Origin: Arthrobacter saudimassiliensis
Lineage (GTDB): Bacteria; Actinomycetota; Actinomycetes; Actinomycetales; Micrococcaceae
Assembly: GCA_900016675.1 (NCBI GenBank)
Contig: LN483070.1
Coordinates: forward strand, 124,001-188,000
Length of the DNA stretch: 64,000 bases
Reading direction: 5' to 3'
Position numbers and translations under genes: made by a program. Shown piece by piece: positions 1-9,800 of this stretch (position 1 is its first letter; every line of letters begins with the position of its first letter). The notes under the pieces are model-generated. The model did no database searches and was not told the origin of the DNA. It was given only the letters and a program-made list of their open reading frames with translations.

Positions 1-1778
1 ACCAGCCGGCCCCGGGCGTCAGCGATCCACGAGTTCGAGCGGGTGCCGTCCTCGTCCGAGACCACGGTCACCCGGCCGGGCAGGTACGCGAACCGGGTCC
101 GCCGCCCATGCTGGGTCACCTGCAAAACGACCCGGCCGGACGCGTCGTACGTGTTTTCCGCTTCCAGTACCCCGGCGGCGGAGTACACGGCGTCGACCAG
201 GCCCGCCTCGTTGATCCGGTACCGGCGGGTCCCCGCCGCCGACGTGACCTCGGTCAGCCGGCCGGCGTCGTCATACCCGTACTCCACCCGACGACCGTCC
301 GAAGCCCGCACCACGGCCACCCGGCCGCCCACATACTCCACGTCCAGGAACCGGCCCCGCACATGCCACAACCGCGACACCACACCCATGCCCTCGGCGG
401 CCTGCTCGCGCTGCACCGAGACGGTGCGGCCGGGCCCGGAGCCGGTGCCCAGCCAGGCACCGGTGAGGGTGTAGGCCCACCAGGACCCCTTGTTGTCCCG
501 GACCACCATGAGGTGGCCGGTCCCGGCAGGAACCGACGCCAGTTCCGCCAGGGAGGGCGTGTCGGCCGGTTCGCGGGAGAGCCAGTAGTTCTCCTCCACC
601 GCCCGGCCCCAACCGTCACCCTCGCGGGGGAAGTCCACCGCCCGACCGTCGGCCATCACCCACCGGCAACCCTCGTCACTGAACACCAGGTGCTGATCCA
701 GCACCGAGGACCAGCCCGGACCAAACACCCCCGGCGCCGCCGAAACTTCATCGGCGTCCTGGCCCGTCACGGCCAGCGAGTTATACATCCGGGAGAGCAC
801 CAGGTTCGACGCGACCCCGGCGAAACCCAGGTCGGTTTCCGGCTCGATGAAGTTGCCCGTGGCCGTGTTCACCGGATCATTCGCATACCCGGTCGTCGGC
901 TTCGCGCCCCACGCCGTCGGCGGATCAATCTCCAGCGCCGTCCGGGTCGCGCTCACCCCCGCCGCGGCCAGCGCCTCCGCCAACGCCGCATCGGACACCG
1001 TCGACACATTCCCCTCACCACCGGCAGCTGCAAAGGCATCCGCCACCGTCACCGCCCACAGTGCGTCGTCCTCATTCGCCTGCAGATAGTCGTCATACGC
1101 CCGGACCACCCCCGAGGCGTTGATGTGGCCCCAGTAGCACTGCGCTGCAAAAGACTGCAGATGGCTTCGGAGGGTTCCCGGCGTCGTTGCCAGGCTGGAA
1201 TCCAATGCCCGCGAGTTGGCCGCGAAGGTCCGAAGGTTTGACGGCCGCGCCGACGACGTACCTCCGCCACCTCCGCCACCGCCGGTGCCGGGCTCAGGTG
1301 TGCGCCGGGACCCCAGGGCCGCGGCGACGGCGTCAAAGTTCGGTGCCTGCCCCGGACTCATATTCGGCCGGGGACGATCGTTGTTCGACAGGGGGTCCAA
1401 GATGTGCTCTTCCAGCCAGTTGCGGCTGTCCCGCCACCGAACCCACTCATTGGCCTTCTCACGCCGCTCGTCCTCCTCGCGGCCGGCCTCGCTCATCCTC
1501 CGGACATACTCGCCGACCAGCCGCAGCGCATCGGCGAGCGCCGTCGCATCCTGCGTTGCCGTGGTTCCGTTGGCCTGGAAGATCTCAGAGAATGCGCCGG
1601 TAAAGTCCTCCCGCGCCGCTGACACGTACGCCTGCCGTGTCCTGGAAGCCTCTTCGACCCGGGTCGCCGCCGACTCGAAAGCGGACTTCATATCCGCAGC
1701 CACACCGTAGGTATACCGGCCATCCGGATCCTCCGGCAGCAACGGTGTCACAACATAATCGCCAATGGCTTCGCTCAT
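1..1778 (-). CDS. Rhs/YD-repeat polymorphic toxin-like protein with WXG100-like N-terminus (partial, C-terminus off window)
   Basis: About 592 residues are visible; the gene runs off the left edge. The ATG at 1778-1776 is preceded by a purine-rich GGGGGG ribosome site. Residues 1-130 are helical and charged, with a D-F-T-G-A-F segment resembling WXG100/LXG-type export domains. A glycine-rich linker lies near residue 165. From about residue 300 the PVNTATGNF motif opens a DUF6531/RHS module, followed by YD-type repeats such as YGYDDAGRLTEV and AENTYDASGRVV. Rhs proteins of this layout normally end in a variable toxin domain, here outside the window. It lies downstream of a WXG100 gene on the same strand, so I infer it is a cargo of the neighbouring type VII-like system. 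The family is clear; the toxin activity and secretion route are inferred. Confidence 0.85.
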   Translation of the reverse strand, partial: MSEAIGDYVVTPLLPEDPDGRYTYGVAADMKSAFESAATRVEEASRTRQAYVSAAREDFTGAFSEIFQANGTTATQDATALADALRLVGEYVRRMSEAGREEDERREKANEWVRWRDSRNWLEEHILDPLSNNDRPRPNMSPGQAPNFDAVAAALGSRRTPEPGTGGGGGGGGTSSARPSNLRTFAANSRALDSSLATTPGTLRSHLQSFAAQCYWGHINASGVVRAYDDYLQANEDDALWAVTVADAFAAAGGEGNVSTVSDAALAEALAAAGVSATRTALEIDPPTAWGAKPTTGYANDPVNTATGNFIEPETDLGFAGVASNLVLSRMYNSLAVTGQDADEVSAAPGVFGPGWSSVLDQHLVFSDEGCRWVMADGRAVDFPREGDGWGRAVEENYWLSREPADTPSLAELASVPAGTGHLMVVRDNKGSWWAYTLTGAWLGTGSGPGRTVSVQREQAAEGMGVVSRLWHVRGRFLDVEYVGGRVAVVRASDGRRVEYGYDDAGRLTEVTSAAGTRRYRINEAGLVDAVYSAAGVLEAENTYDASGRVVLQVTQHGRRTRFAYLPGRVTVVSDEDGTRSNSWIADARGRL

Positions 1779-1873
1779 AATCAGTGCCCCCCACTGAAAA
1801 CTGATCTAAGAACTGCAGACAGGAAACGGGCGGCTGCTGGACGGCCGTCCGGAAAGAAGATGAACAGCACCGG

Positions 1874-1902
1874 GCCCGCTCAACGAAAAGCGTTAAACGG
1901 GC
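1874..1902 (-). terminator. Hairpin between WXG100 gene and Rhs gene
   Basis: Arms GCCCGCTCAACG (1874-1885) and CGTTAAACGGGC (1891-1902) pair with two G-T wobbles around a five-base loop. It lies within the 270-base gap after the WXG100 stop and before the Rhs start, both on the minus strand. There is no T-run, so it may be a partial terminator, a processing site or an mRNA stabiliser that sets different levels of the small and large proteins. Confidence 0.35.
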
Positions 1903-2048
1903 GCGGTGTGAAAGGACCTGCGGCCGCGGGCCGAAGGTCAGTATGCCTGACTGCTAAAGCAGCCGGTACAGGAAGATGCAGGCGGCCGGGCGGCCGCAGA
2001 CGCCGAGACGGCACGGCAGCCCGGCCCTGCACCGGGAAATGCGCAGGC

Positions 2049-2330
2049 TTAGGCGCCGCCGCCCGCGGAGAAGATGTTCTGCGAGATCTGCTGCAGCTGG
2101 CCGCGGAGCTGCTCCAGCTCCTCACGGGCCTTATCCAGGGCGGCCTTGGTCTCGGGCCAGGTCGAGCCGCGGAACTGTGCCGCCAGCGGGCCGTCCCACA
2201 CGTTCGGATCGGAAAGGATCTTGCCCTGCGCGTCCAGCGCCGAGATCTGATCCGTGAAACCGCCGTTGATGATCGACTGCACCTGGTTAATTGCAGTCTT
2301 GGCCTGCTCAGTAGACAACACGCGCGACAT
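2049..2330 (-). CDS. WXG100 (ESAT-6-like) family protein
   Basis: 93 residues, the standard size for WXG100 proteins. The central W-D-G (in NVWDGPLA) is the WXG turn between two helices, and the C-terminal helix is rich in Glu, Gln and Leu. The start at 2330 is chosen because the reading MSRVLSTEQAK gives the right length and GGGGA lies just upstream; the frame is open further upstream but unlike the family. These proteins form helical-hairpin dimers exported by type VII ATPases, often as partners of larger effectors. It is upstream of the Rhs gene on the same strand and divergent from the lipoprotein-ATPase genes, so it probably serves as substrate or co-secretion partner for this locus. Confidence 0.88.
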   Translation of the reverse strand: MSRVLSTEQAKTAINQVQSIINGGFTDQISALDAQGKILSDPNVWDGPLAAQFRGSTWPETKAALDKAREELEQLRGQLQQISQNIFSAGGGA

Positions 2331-2564
2331 AAGAATCCCCCATCTATTGGTTACGACTAATCCGCCGAACACGGACGGTCGGCGACCGAACGAAAGGCAC
2401 CTTACCAACTGGTGCGGGTAAAGCCAACAGTCGCAAAAAGCAACTGTGGATACGTCGGGCGTCATCTTCAGCGCCAAAACCGATCAGGAAAGATTCGTCC
2501 ATTCGCCCACCCACCCCCTATGATCCCTATGATGCTCAGGGCATCGGACGCGAGGGGGACGCTC

Positions 2565-5474
2565 ATGCCAGGAACGCTTATCAGCCGCTGCACAAATCCG
2601 GAACGGGGCACGCCATGGGGACGGCGGCTGGCCGCCGTGCTCGTCGCCGCGGGACTGATCGCGACGACGTCGTGCACCCAGGACCCGGAGCCGGAACCGG
2701 TATCCAATCCCGTCAAGGTCTTCCAGAACGTCAGGGTGGACCTCTCCCCCGCGGCCGGCGTCGAGACCATCGAGGGAACCACCATCTCGGTGGCGGCCGA
2801 CGGCGCCTCATCCGCCGAGGACACGGTGTACGACACGGCGGACGTCGTGGGTGAACTGCCCGTGCGGGTGAGCCTGCAGTACCGCGCCGGCGAGAAATCC
2901 GGCACCGACCTCAACGATCTTGCCGGCCACACCGGCCCGGTGGAAATCAACGTGACCCTGGAAAACCTGACGGTCAAGCCGCAGGTCATCCAGTACGACG
3001 CCGCCGGGCAGGCCCGCTCCGAAACCGCCCTTGTCGGCGCGCCGCTGACGGTGGCCGCCTCGACCAAGCTCGAGGGCGTTCAGGCCGATGACATTACCCC
3101 CGGAACCGCCGACGGCGCGGCCGGCACCAATGGCGTCCTGAGCCGCACGGAGGAAGGCGCCGCCGTCGTGCAGTGGGCCGCCGTGCTCGCTCCGCCGCGC
3201 ACCGGCGCCAGCACCACCCTGCGCCTGGTGGCCGACGTCGAGGACTTCCAGGTCCCGTCCTTCGACCTCGCGGTCCAGCCGGGCCTCACCACCGACCTGA
3301 GCGCGGAGGGCGTGGTCTCCAGCGCCTTCTCCACCGGCGCTGGCTCCGAAATGGAGCTGCAGCAGCGCACCATCTCGCTGGTCTCCGACGTCAACACCGT
3401 GCTCACCCGCGCCGGGTCCATGATCACCGAGGTGCGGCGCAACCTGGAGGTCACCTCCCAGACGCTCGGCGTCCAGACCGCCGCCGAGCTGCGCGAGAAC
3501 TCCGAGTCACTGGCGACAACCATGTCCGCCCTGAAGGAGCAGCTGCAGGTCCTCGGCGCCGACCTGCAGGCCGCCACGGAGGCGACCGAATCCACGGCCC
3601 TGTCCCAGCTGCAGCAGACGGTGGCCGCCGTCGACTCCATGCTGGGTGACACCTCGGCCACGATTCCCACCGCGCAGATTGACGGCAACGGCTGCGCCGC
3701 CGAGGTGGACAAGCCCGAACAGGCCGGAACCGTCTACGGCAGCGTCCTCACCATGGCCTCCCAGCTGGACGCGTACGCGAAGGTCAGCGCGGGCTGCCGC
3801 GACCTGGTGGCCGCCGAACTCCAGGCGGCGATCGGCCCGGAGAAGCCCACCCTGGAGGCGTGTGCCCAGGAACTGGCCGATCAGGTGGAGCAGGGCGTCA
3901 AGAAGCCCACGCCTTCCCTGGCCTGTTCGATCTCCGCCTCGGGAGTCATCCTGACCGGCACCATGCTGGATCTGCTGGCCCAGGGCCAGGTTCTCGTGGA
4001 CGGCCTGGAAGGGCTGCAGCTTGAGCGTGCCGCAGCCGGCCACCAGGTAACCAACGATGCGCTGAACGATCTGCTGGCAGAGGTCACGGCCATCCTCGAC
4101 GCCGACCCCGACCAGGACTACGAAACGGCGCTCAAGGGCGTCGAAGACTCGATCACGACTGTCACCGAGTCGCTTGAAGCTTCGGTAGCCAGCACCCGTA
4201 CTGCCGCCCGGGAGGCCCGGGACAGCATCGACGGCCTGCGCCAGCAGCTGCTCGGCGTCGAGGAAGTGGCCGGGGCTGCGCGACAGGAAATCGTGGGCGG
4301 TCCGTTCTTGGCCCCTTCCATGGCCGAACAGATCAGCGAGCTGGCTGCTGAACTTTGCGATGTGGCCGAGGGCGAAGAGCCGGGTAAGGGGCGGCTTTCC
4401 GTCGAGGACGCCGAAGAGCTCCGCTCCTACCTGACCGCTGACCCCTGCGCCGAAAAGGACGCAGAGGGCAACCCGACCGCGCCGCTGACCCCGCCGCCGG
4501 GGTTCGATGAGCCACTAAGCGCCCGCTTGGAGGCCCAGGCTGCCAGCTGGGACGCCGTACTCGCAGCGATGGACACCACCGACCCGGATGCGGTCATCAC
4601 CCAGGCGTTTGAGGACCTCGAGACCGAGATCAGCGGCATTGAGAACATCACTCTGGACGACGTCCGGGACGCGGTGGCGCTGCTGGACGCAGCCGCGAAG
4701 GATGACGTCCAGGGCAGCCGGACCGCCCTGGAGGAGCTGAAGACGGCCCTCGAGGAGGCGGTCACCTCCTCCAACACCGTGACCGTCACCCTGGCCCAGC
4801 TGCAGAAGGACCAGACGGAGCTGGTGGAGACGCTCTACAAGGAGATCGCAGAGACATCCGATCAGGCGGAGGAAGCGGTGGACGAGGTCGTCAACCAGCA
4901 GATCCGCCAGGTCGCGGAGATCGGCGACAACAGCAGCGGCCAGGTCGTCGACGCCTTCAACCAGTCCATCTCGGGCCTGAAGACCACCTCCGACGGCGTC
5001 GTCACCGACGCCAAGGGCACGGTCGACGAGCAGCGGAAGGACCTTGAGGAGCAGAGCGGCGCCCTCGCCGGCGCGCTGGCGGAAAGCACGCAACGCTCCC
5101 TGGAGCGGATCGCGGCCGGTACCTCCGGCTCCACCCGCGACGTCGAAGGCGCCAGCGCCCTGCTGTCCTCCAGCCTCAACAAGGTGATGCTGGACCTGGG
5201 CGACCGCTCCGTGAACGGATCCGGCCTGCTCGGCTCCATGACCACCAACGCCGCGAAGGCCGAAACCGCTGACTACCAGCTGGCCCTGGCTTCGCAGAAC
5301 GCCGAAGGGTACGCCAACATCCGGTCCCAGAACGTCAACGGCCTGCTGCTGCGGCAGGCGCAGTTCAAGGCCTCGCTCACGGCCGTCGACGAGCTGCCCG
5401 CGTTCGCCTTTGAGGTACCGGCCGGTGCGACGTCGCAGACGCTGTACACCCTGACGATCGGCGGCGGCGAATGA
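2565..5474 (+). CDS. Large exported coiled-coil lipoprotein of the type VII-like locus
   Basis: 969 residues from the ATG at 2565, chosen for the GAGGGGG site upstream and the signal peptide it exposes; an in-frame extension to 2412 looks untranslated. Residues 20-37 form a hydrophobic stretch ending in IATTSC, a non-ideal lipobox with predicted lipidated Cys37. Residues about 40-270 look like beta-rich sandwich material. The remainder is dominated by long Ala/Glu/Gln/Leu helices with heptad character, interrupted by Cys-containing segments. No known enzyme motif is visible. The next gene overlaps by four bases (ATGA), so the two are co-translated. By position and architecture it could play the role that the large extracellular coiled-coil protein YueB/EsaA plays in Firmicutes type VII systems; that analogy is my inference and no homology is claimed. 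Confidence 0.7.
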   Translation: MPGTLISRCTNPERGTPWGRRLAAVLVAAGLIATTSCTQDPEPEPVSNPVKVFQNVRVDLSPAAGVETIEGTTISVAADGASSAEDTVYDTADVVGELPVRVSLQYRAGEKSGTDLNDLAGHTGPVEINVTLENLTVKPQVIQYDAAGQARSETALVGAPLTVAASTKLEGVQADDITPGTADGAAGTNGVLSRTEEGAAVVQWAAVLAPPRTGASTTLRLVADVEDFQVPSFDLAVQPGLTTDLSAEGVVSSAFSTGAGSEMELQQRTISLVSDVNTVLTRAGSMITEVRRNLEVTSQTLGVQTAAELRENSESLATTMSALKEQLQVLGADLQAATEATESTALSQLQQTVAAVDSMLGDTSATIPTAQIDGNGCAAEVDKPEQAGTVYGSVLTMASQLDAYAKVSAGCRDLVAAELQAAIGPEKPTLEACAQELADQVEQGVKKPTPSLACSISASGVILTGTMLDLLAQGQVLVDGLEGLQLERAAAGHQVTNDALNDLLAEVTAILDADPDQDYETALKGVEDSITTVTESLEASVASTRTAAREARDSIDGLRQQLLGVEEVAGAARQEIVGGPFLAPSMAEQISELAAELCDVAEGEEPGKGRLSVEDAEELRSYLTADPCAEKDAEGNPTAPLTPPPGFDEPLSARLEAQAASWDAVLAAMDTTDPDAVITQAFEDLETEISGIENITLDDVRDAVALLDAAAKDDVQGSRTALEELKTALEEAVTSSNTVTVTLAQLQKDQTELVETLYKEIAETSDQAEEAVDEVVNQQIRQVAEIGDNSSGQVVDAFNQSISGLKTTSDGVVTDAKGTVDEQRKDLEEQSGALAGALAESTQRSLERIAAGTSGSTRDVEGASALLSSSLNKVMLDLGDRSVNGSGLLGSMTTNAAKAETADYQLALASQNAEGYANIRSQNVNGLLLRQAQFKASLTAVDELPAFAFEVPAGATSQTLYTLTIGGGE

Positions 5475-6811
5475 GCTCCCGGGCACGCATCACCACGCTG
5501 GTCGCAGTCGCGGCGGCCGTCATCGTCGCCGCCGTGGCCGCCTTGGTCTTCCTGAACCGTCCCGAGGAGGCCCCGCGGCCGGACCCCGTGGCGGCAACGG
5601 TTCCCGTGTCGCTCCAGGCCGACGGCGCTCCCGAGGACCTCTCGCTCGGCGTCGTCCTGACGTTCGGGCAGTCCGGGGAACCCGGCTCGGAGTACAACCG
5701 GGCGGCGCAGGGGGCCGTGGTGGCCGCCCAGCGCTTCAGCCAGGGCGGCGCCCCCGTCACCCTCGAAACCCGCAACGACCGCGGCACGGAGGACGGCGCG
5801 CGCGAAGCCGTCCGCGACCTGGCCAGCCAGGGCGTCTCCGGCATCATCGTGGCCGGCACCGGGCCCCAGGCCCGGGCGGCGGCCAAGACCGCCGAGGAAC
5901 TCGGCCTGCCGGCCATCCTGCCGTACGCCTCCGCGACGGAGCCCGGCCCCGCCACATGGAGCACGCGCGCCTCCGCCGCCTCCACCGAGCAGGCCCTGCT
6001 CACCGCCCTCGCAGGCAAGGAGCGGATCCTGTTCGTCGGCGACGAGGGCCAGGTCCCGCCGTCGGTCCAGTTCGCGCAGACCCTGAACCTCGCCGAGTTC
6101 GAGGACGTGACCGCCCTCGCCCAGGAAGCCGCCGTACGCACCGGCAACCAGCCGCTGCCCGCGGCACCGGATGCCCCGGCCGACGCCGCCGTCATGATGG
6201 TGGCCGACCCCGCGGACGCCGTGGTGGTCTCCGCCGCGACGCCGCAGCGGCTGGCCCGCCTGGTCCAGGCGCTGCAGGCCCGCGACGTCTCCGCACCGAT
6301 GATCCTTCCCGACGGCGCCGCCACCCCGGACTTCACCGCCGCCCTGGCGAAGCTGGACGGCACCGTCTCCGGGCAGCTGGTGACCCTGGCTCCCGCGGGC
6401 GGGGACGCCGTCGCCCTGCAGCAGGATGCCCAGGGGCGCGGCATGTCCGCGTTCCTCTCGGCCGTCCGGCTGGCCGCCGGCAACCCGGAGGTCCGGAACC
6501 TGGCCGGTGACGGCCCGTTCTCGGCGGAAGCCTGGGCCGCGGACGCCGCCAGCCACGACGCCGTCGTCGCCCTCGTGCGCGCCGCGGCGCTGGCCGGCAG
6601 CGGCGACCCGGCCGAGGTCGGCGAGGCCCTGCGCACGCTGGCGCTCGGCCCCGGCGAAGGCCTGGCCGGGCCCGCCCTGGACTTCACCCGGCCCGACGCG
6701 CTCACCGCGGCCGCCGTCCCGGTTTATGCTTCAGCCCAGGATCTCGGCCTTCGTCCGGCAGATGCGGCCGCACCGCGGCTCGTCTGGATAGCGGCGACGG
6801 ACGCTCCTTGA
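5471..6811 (+). CDS. Membrane-anchored type I periplasmic-binding-protein-like (Peripla_BP_6-like) protein
   Basis: 446 residues. An N-terminal uncleaved signal anchor (about residues 8-28, Ala/Val-rich) is followed by a two-lobed binding fold resembling branched-chain amino-acid receptors: LSLGVVLTFGQSGEP, then YNRAAQGAVVAAQRF, and the GVSGIIVAGTGPQARAA segment typical of lobe 1. There is no lipobox and no adjacent ABC permease, so a transport role is unlikely. It overlaps the upstream lipoprotein gene by four bases and is followed after 59 bases by the FHA-ATPase gene. I infer an extracytoplasmic ligand-sensing or scaffold subunit of the secretion locus. The fold family is reasonably sure; the role is not. 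Confidence 0.68.
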   Translation: MSSRARITTLVAVAAAVIVAAVAALVFLNRPEEAPRPDPVAATVPVSLQADGAPEDLSLGVVLTFGQSGEPGSEYNRAAQGAVVAAQRFSQGGAPVTLETRNDRGTEDGAREAVRDLASQGVSGIIVAGTGPQARAAAKTAEELGLPAILPYASATEPGPATWSTRASAASTEQALLTALAGKERILFVGDEGQVPPSVQFAQTLNLAEFEDVTALAQEAAVRTGNQPLPAAPDAPADAAVMMVADPADAVVVSAATPQRLARLVQALQARDVSAPMILPDGAATPDFTAALAKLDGTVSGQLVTLAPAGGDAVALQQDAQGRGMSAFLSAVRLAAGNPEVRNLAGDGPFSAEAWAADAASHDAVVALVRAAALAGSGDPAEVGEALRTLALGPGEGLAGPALDFTRPDALTAAAVPVYASAQDLGLRPADAAAPRLVWIAATDAP

Positions 6812-6870
6812 CCCGTTGACCGGCCCGCCCCTGGCGGGCCGGTCCCTGCTTCATCACGGAAGGAAACCCG

Positions 6871-9800
6871 GTGCGCCTGCTGATCGAGCTCGACGAGGCC
6901 CGCTTCGAGTGCGAGGTGGCCCGGGCCGCCGAAGCCACCACGCTCTCGGATCTGGTGGAAGCGGCCGGCGGGCGGCGCCTGGCGGCGGACGAGGCCGTGT
7001 TCGTGGACGAAGCCGAAGTGCGTGGGTCCACCCCGGTTTCCGAGCTGGTCCTGCTCGAAGGCAGCAGGATCGCCCGTGCCCCTTGGCCCGCGCCGAAGCG
7101 GATCCGCGACTGGAGCGTCACGCTCGCCGGCGGCCAGCAGGCCGGGACCGTGGCGGAGGTTCCCCGCGGCCGGGAAATGCTCATCGGCCGCTCACCCCAC
7201 GCCGACCTCACCCTTCCCACCGAAAGCGCTTCCTGGGAGCACTGCCGGCTGCGCCGGGAGGAGGACGGGCTGCGGGTGCTGGACAGCGGCTCCACCAACG
7301 GCACCCTGGTCAACGGCGCCCCGGCGGGGGACGACGGCGTGCTGATCACCGACACCGCCACCATCACCGCCGGCGGGACCGTGCTCCTGGTCCGCCGGTC
7401 CCTCGACGAGGCACCGGCCCCGGCACCGGGCAGCCTGCACAACCTCACCCCCGCGGCGACGGCCCCGTTCAACCGCCCGCCCCGCCCCGGCAAGGCCCCC
7501 GCCGGCGAGCCCCTGGTCCCGCCCAGCCGCAAGGACGTGCCCCCGGCCAACAAGTTCAGCTACATCACCGTGCTGGCCCCCCTGGTGATGGCGGTGGCGA
7601 TGGTGATGATCCTGCGGGACCTCCGCTTCGCCATGTTCGCGATGCTCAGCCCGGTCATGGCGGTGGGAATGTGGTTCGAACAGAAGCGCCGCCACACCAA
7701 GGGGCTGCAGGAGGAGGACGAGCGCTTCTCCGGTGCGCTCGACGAGTTCGAGCAGCAGATCCGAACCGCCGCCGAAACCGAGACGGCGCGCCGCCACCAG
7801 ATGATCCCCGATCCGGCCACCGTCATCCGCCGGGGCGCGCTGCCCGCGACGTCGCTCTGGCAGCGCCGCGCGGACTCCGACGACTTCCTGGCCCTGCACG
7901 CCGGCACCGGCGACGTCCCCTGGAAGCCCGAGGTGGACCGGGCGGCCGGCCCGCGGCTGGACCAGGAAGTGAAGGACACCCTCGCCGCCGCCCGGCTGCT
8001 CGCCGCGCCGGTCCTCGTGGACCTCACCAACGCCGGGGTGGTGGGCATGGTGGGGCCGCGTGAAGGCGCCCTGGCCCTCGCCCGCTCGCTGCTCGCCCAG
8101 GCCGCCGTCCACGTCGGCCCGGCGGACCTGACGGTCGGCGTGTTCTGCGACCCGGGGCGCGCCGACGAGTGGGAGTGGGCGTCCTGGCTGCCGCACACCC
8201 GCCAGGCCGGCAGCAGCACCGGGCAGCGCTGGATGTCAGCGCACCGGGAAACAAGCCTGTCCATGCTGCGGGCGCTGAAGGACACGGTGCAGGAACTGCC
8301 CACTCCGGCCCTGCTCGTGGTGCTGGACTCCGAGGTGCTCACCGAAGGCCGGGACGCCCCGGCCCGCGCCCTGCTCGGCATGGGCCGCACCGACGCCGGC
8401 TCAAGCTCCCGGCAGCGGCAGGAATCCCGGGTGGCGGGCATCGTCATCGCCACCTCCGAGGAACAGCTGCCCGCCTCCTGCACCACGATCATCCGGGTGG
8501 GCGAGGACGCCGCCGCCACGGTGGAGCAGCCCGAAGACCTCACCCGTGTGGACGACGTCATCCTCGCCGGGCTGGCCCGCGAAGACGCCCTGCGCTGCGC
8601 CATGCACCTGGCCCACTTCGACGACCCGGAGCTGAGCGTGCCCGGAGCCTCGCTTCCCTCGCTCGTGCGGCTGCCCACCCTCCTCGGCTACGACCGGCCG
8701 GACGCCGCGGCCATCCGCCGGCTGTGGCAGGCACCCACCGGCATCTCCACGCCGATCGGCACCGGAGAGAACGGGGACCTGACCCTGGACCTGGTCAAGG
8801 ACGGGCCGCACGGGCTGGTCGGCGGCACCACCGGCTCCGGCAAGTCCGAGTTCCTGCGTTCCCTGGTGGCCGGCCTGGCGGCCCGCAACGACCCGACCCG
8901 GCTGAACTTCATCCTCATCGACTTCAAGGGCGGCGCCGCGTTCAAGGCCTGCGAGCGCCTCCCCCACACCATCGGCACCATCTCCAACCTGGACGAGCAA
9001 CTGGCGGACCGGGCGCTGCAGGCGCTGGAGGCGGAAATGGAGCGCCGCCAGCGGGTCTTTGCCGAAGCCGGCGAGGGCATCGACAACCTGAACGCCTACC
9101 TCGCCACCAACCCGGCTGAGCCCATGCCCCGGCTGCTGCTGGTGATCGACGAGTTCGCCATGCTGGCCAAGGACTTCCCGGACGTGCTGACCGCGCTGGT
9201 CAGCGTGGGCGCCGTCGGCCGCACCCTGGGCGTGCACATGATCCTCGCCACCCAGCGCCCGGCCGGCGTGGTGAACGACGACATCCTGGCCAACACCAAC
9301 CTGCGCGTCGCGCTGCGCGTGCAGAGCCGCGAAGACTCCAACAACGTCATCGGTGTACCGGCCGCCTCGGCGATCGGCCGGGCGCAGATGGGCCGGGCCT
9401 ACGTGAAGCTCGGCCAAGACGACATCACCCCCGTGCAGACCGCCCTCGTCACCGGGCAGGCCCAGCAGGGCAGCGGACCCGCCGTCGAGGTCCGGGAAAT
9501 CCTGCAGTTCGGCGTTCCCGCGCCGGCCGCCGCGCCGCCGCCCTCCGCCGCGTCGGACGAGAACGACCTGGACCTGCTGATCGACGCCGTGGTGGCGGCC
9601 AACGCCGACGCCGGCTACGCGCCGCCGCGGCAGGTCTGGCCGGAGGCGCTGGGCGAACGCGTGGAGCTGGACGGTTTCGACGCCGCACCCGGGGACACCG
9701 ATTCCACCGGCGCCGCCGAACCCGCCGCCGAGCCGGCGTCGCCGCTTCCCGTGGTGGGCGGCGTCGCAGGCTCCACCGTCCTGGTCACCCTCCGCGACGA

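Noticed and set aside
2412-2564. Extended N-terminus for the coiled-coil lipoprotein
   Set aside because: It would bury the signal peptide 50 residues in, and no ribosome site precedes it. The ATG at 2565 has a strong site.
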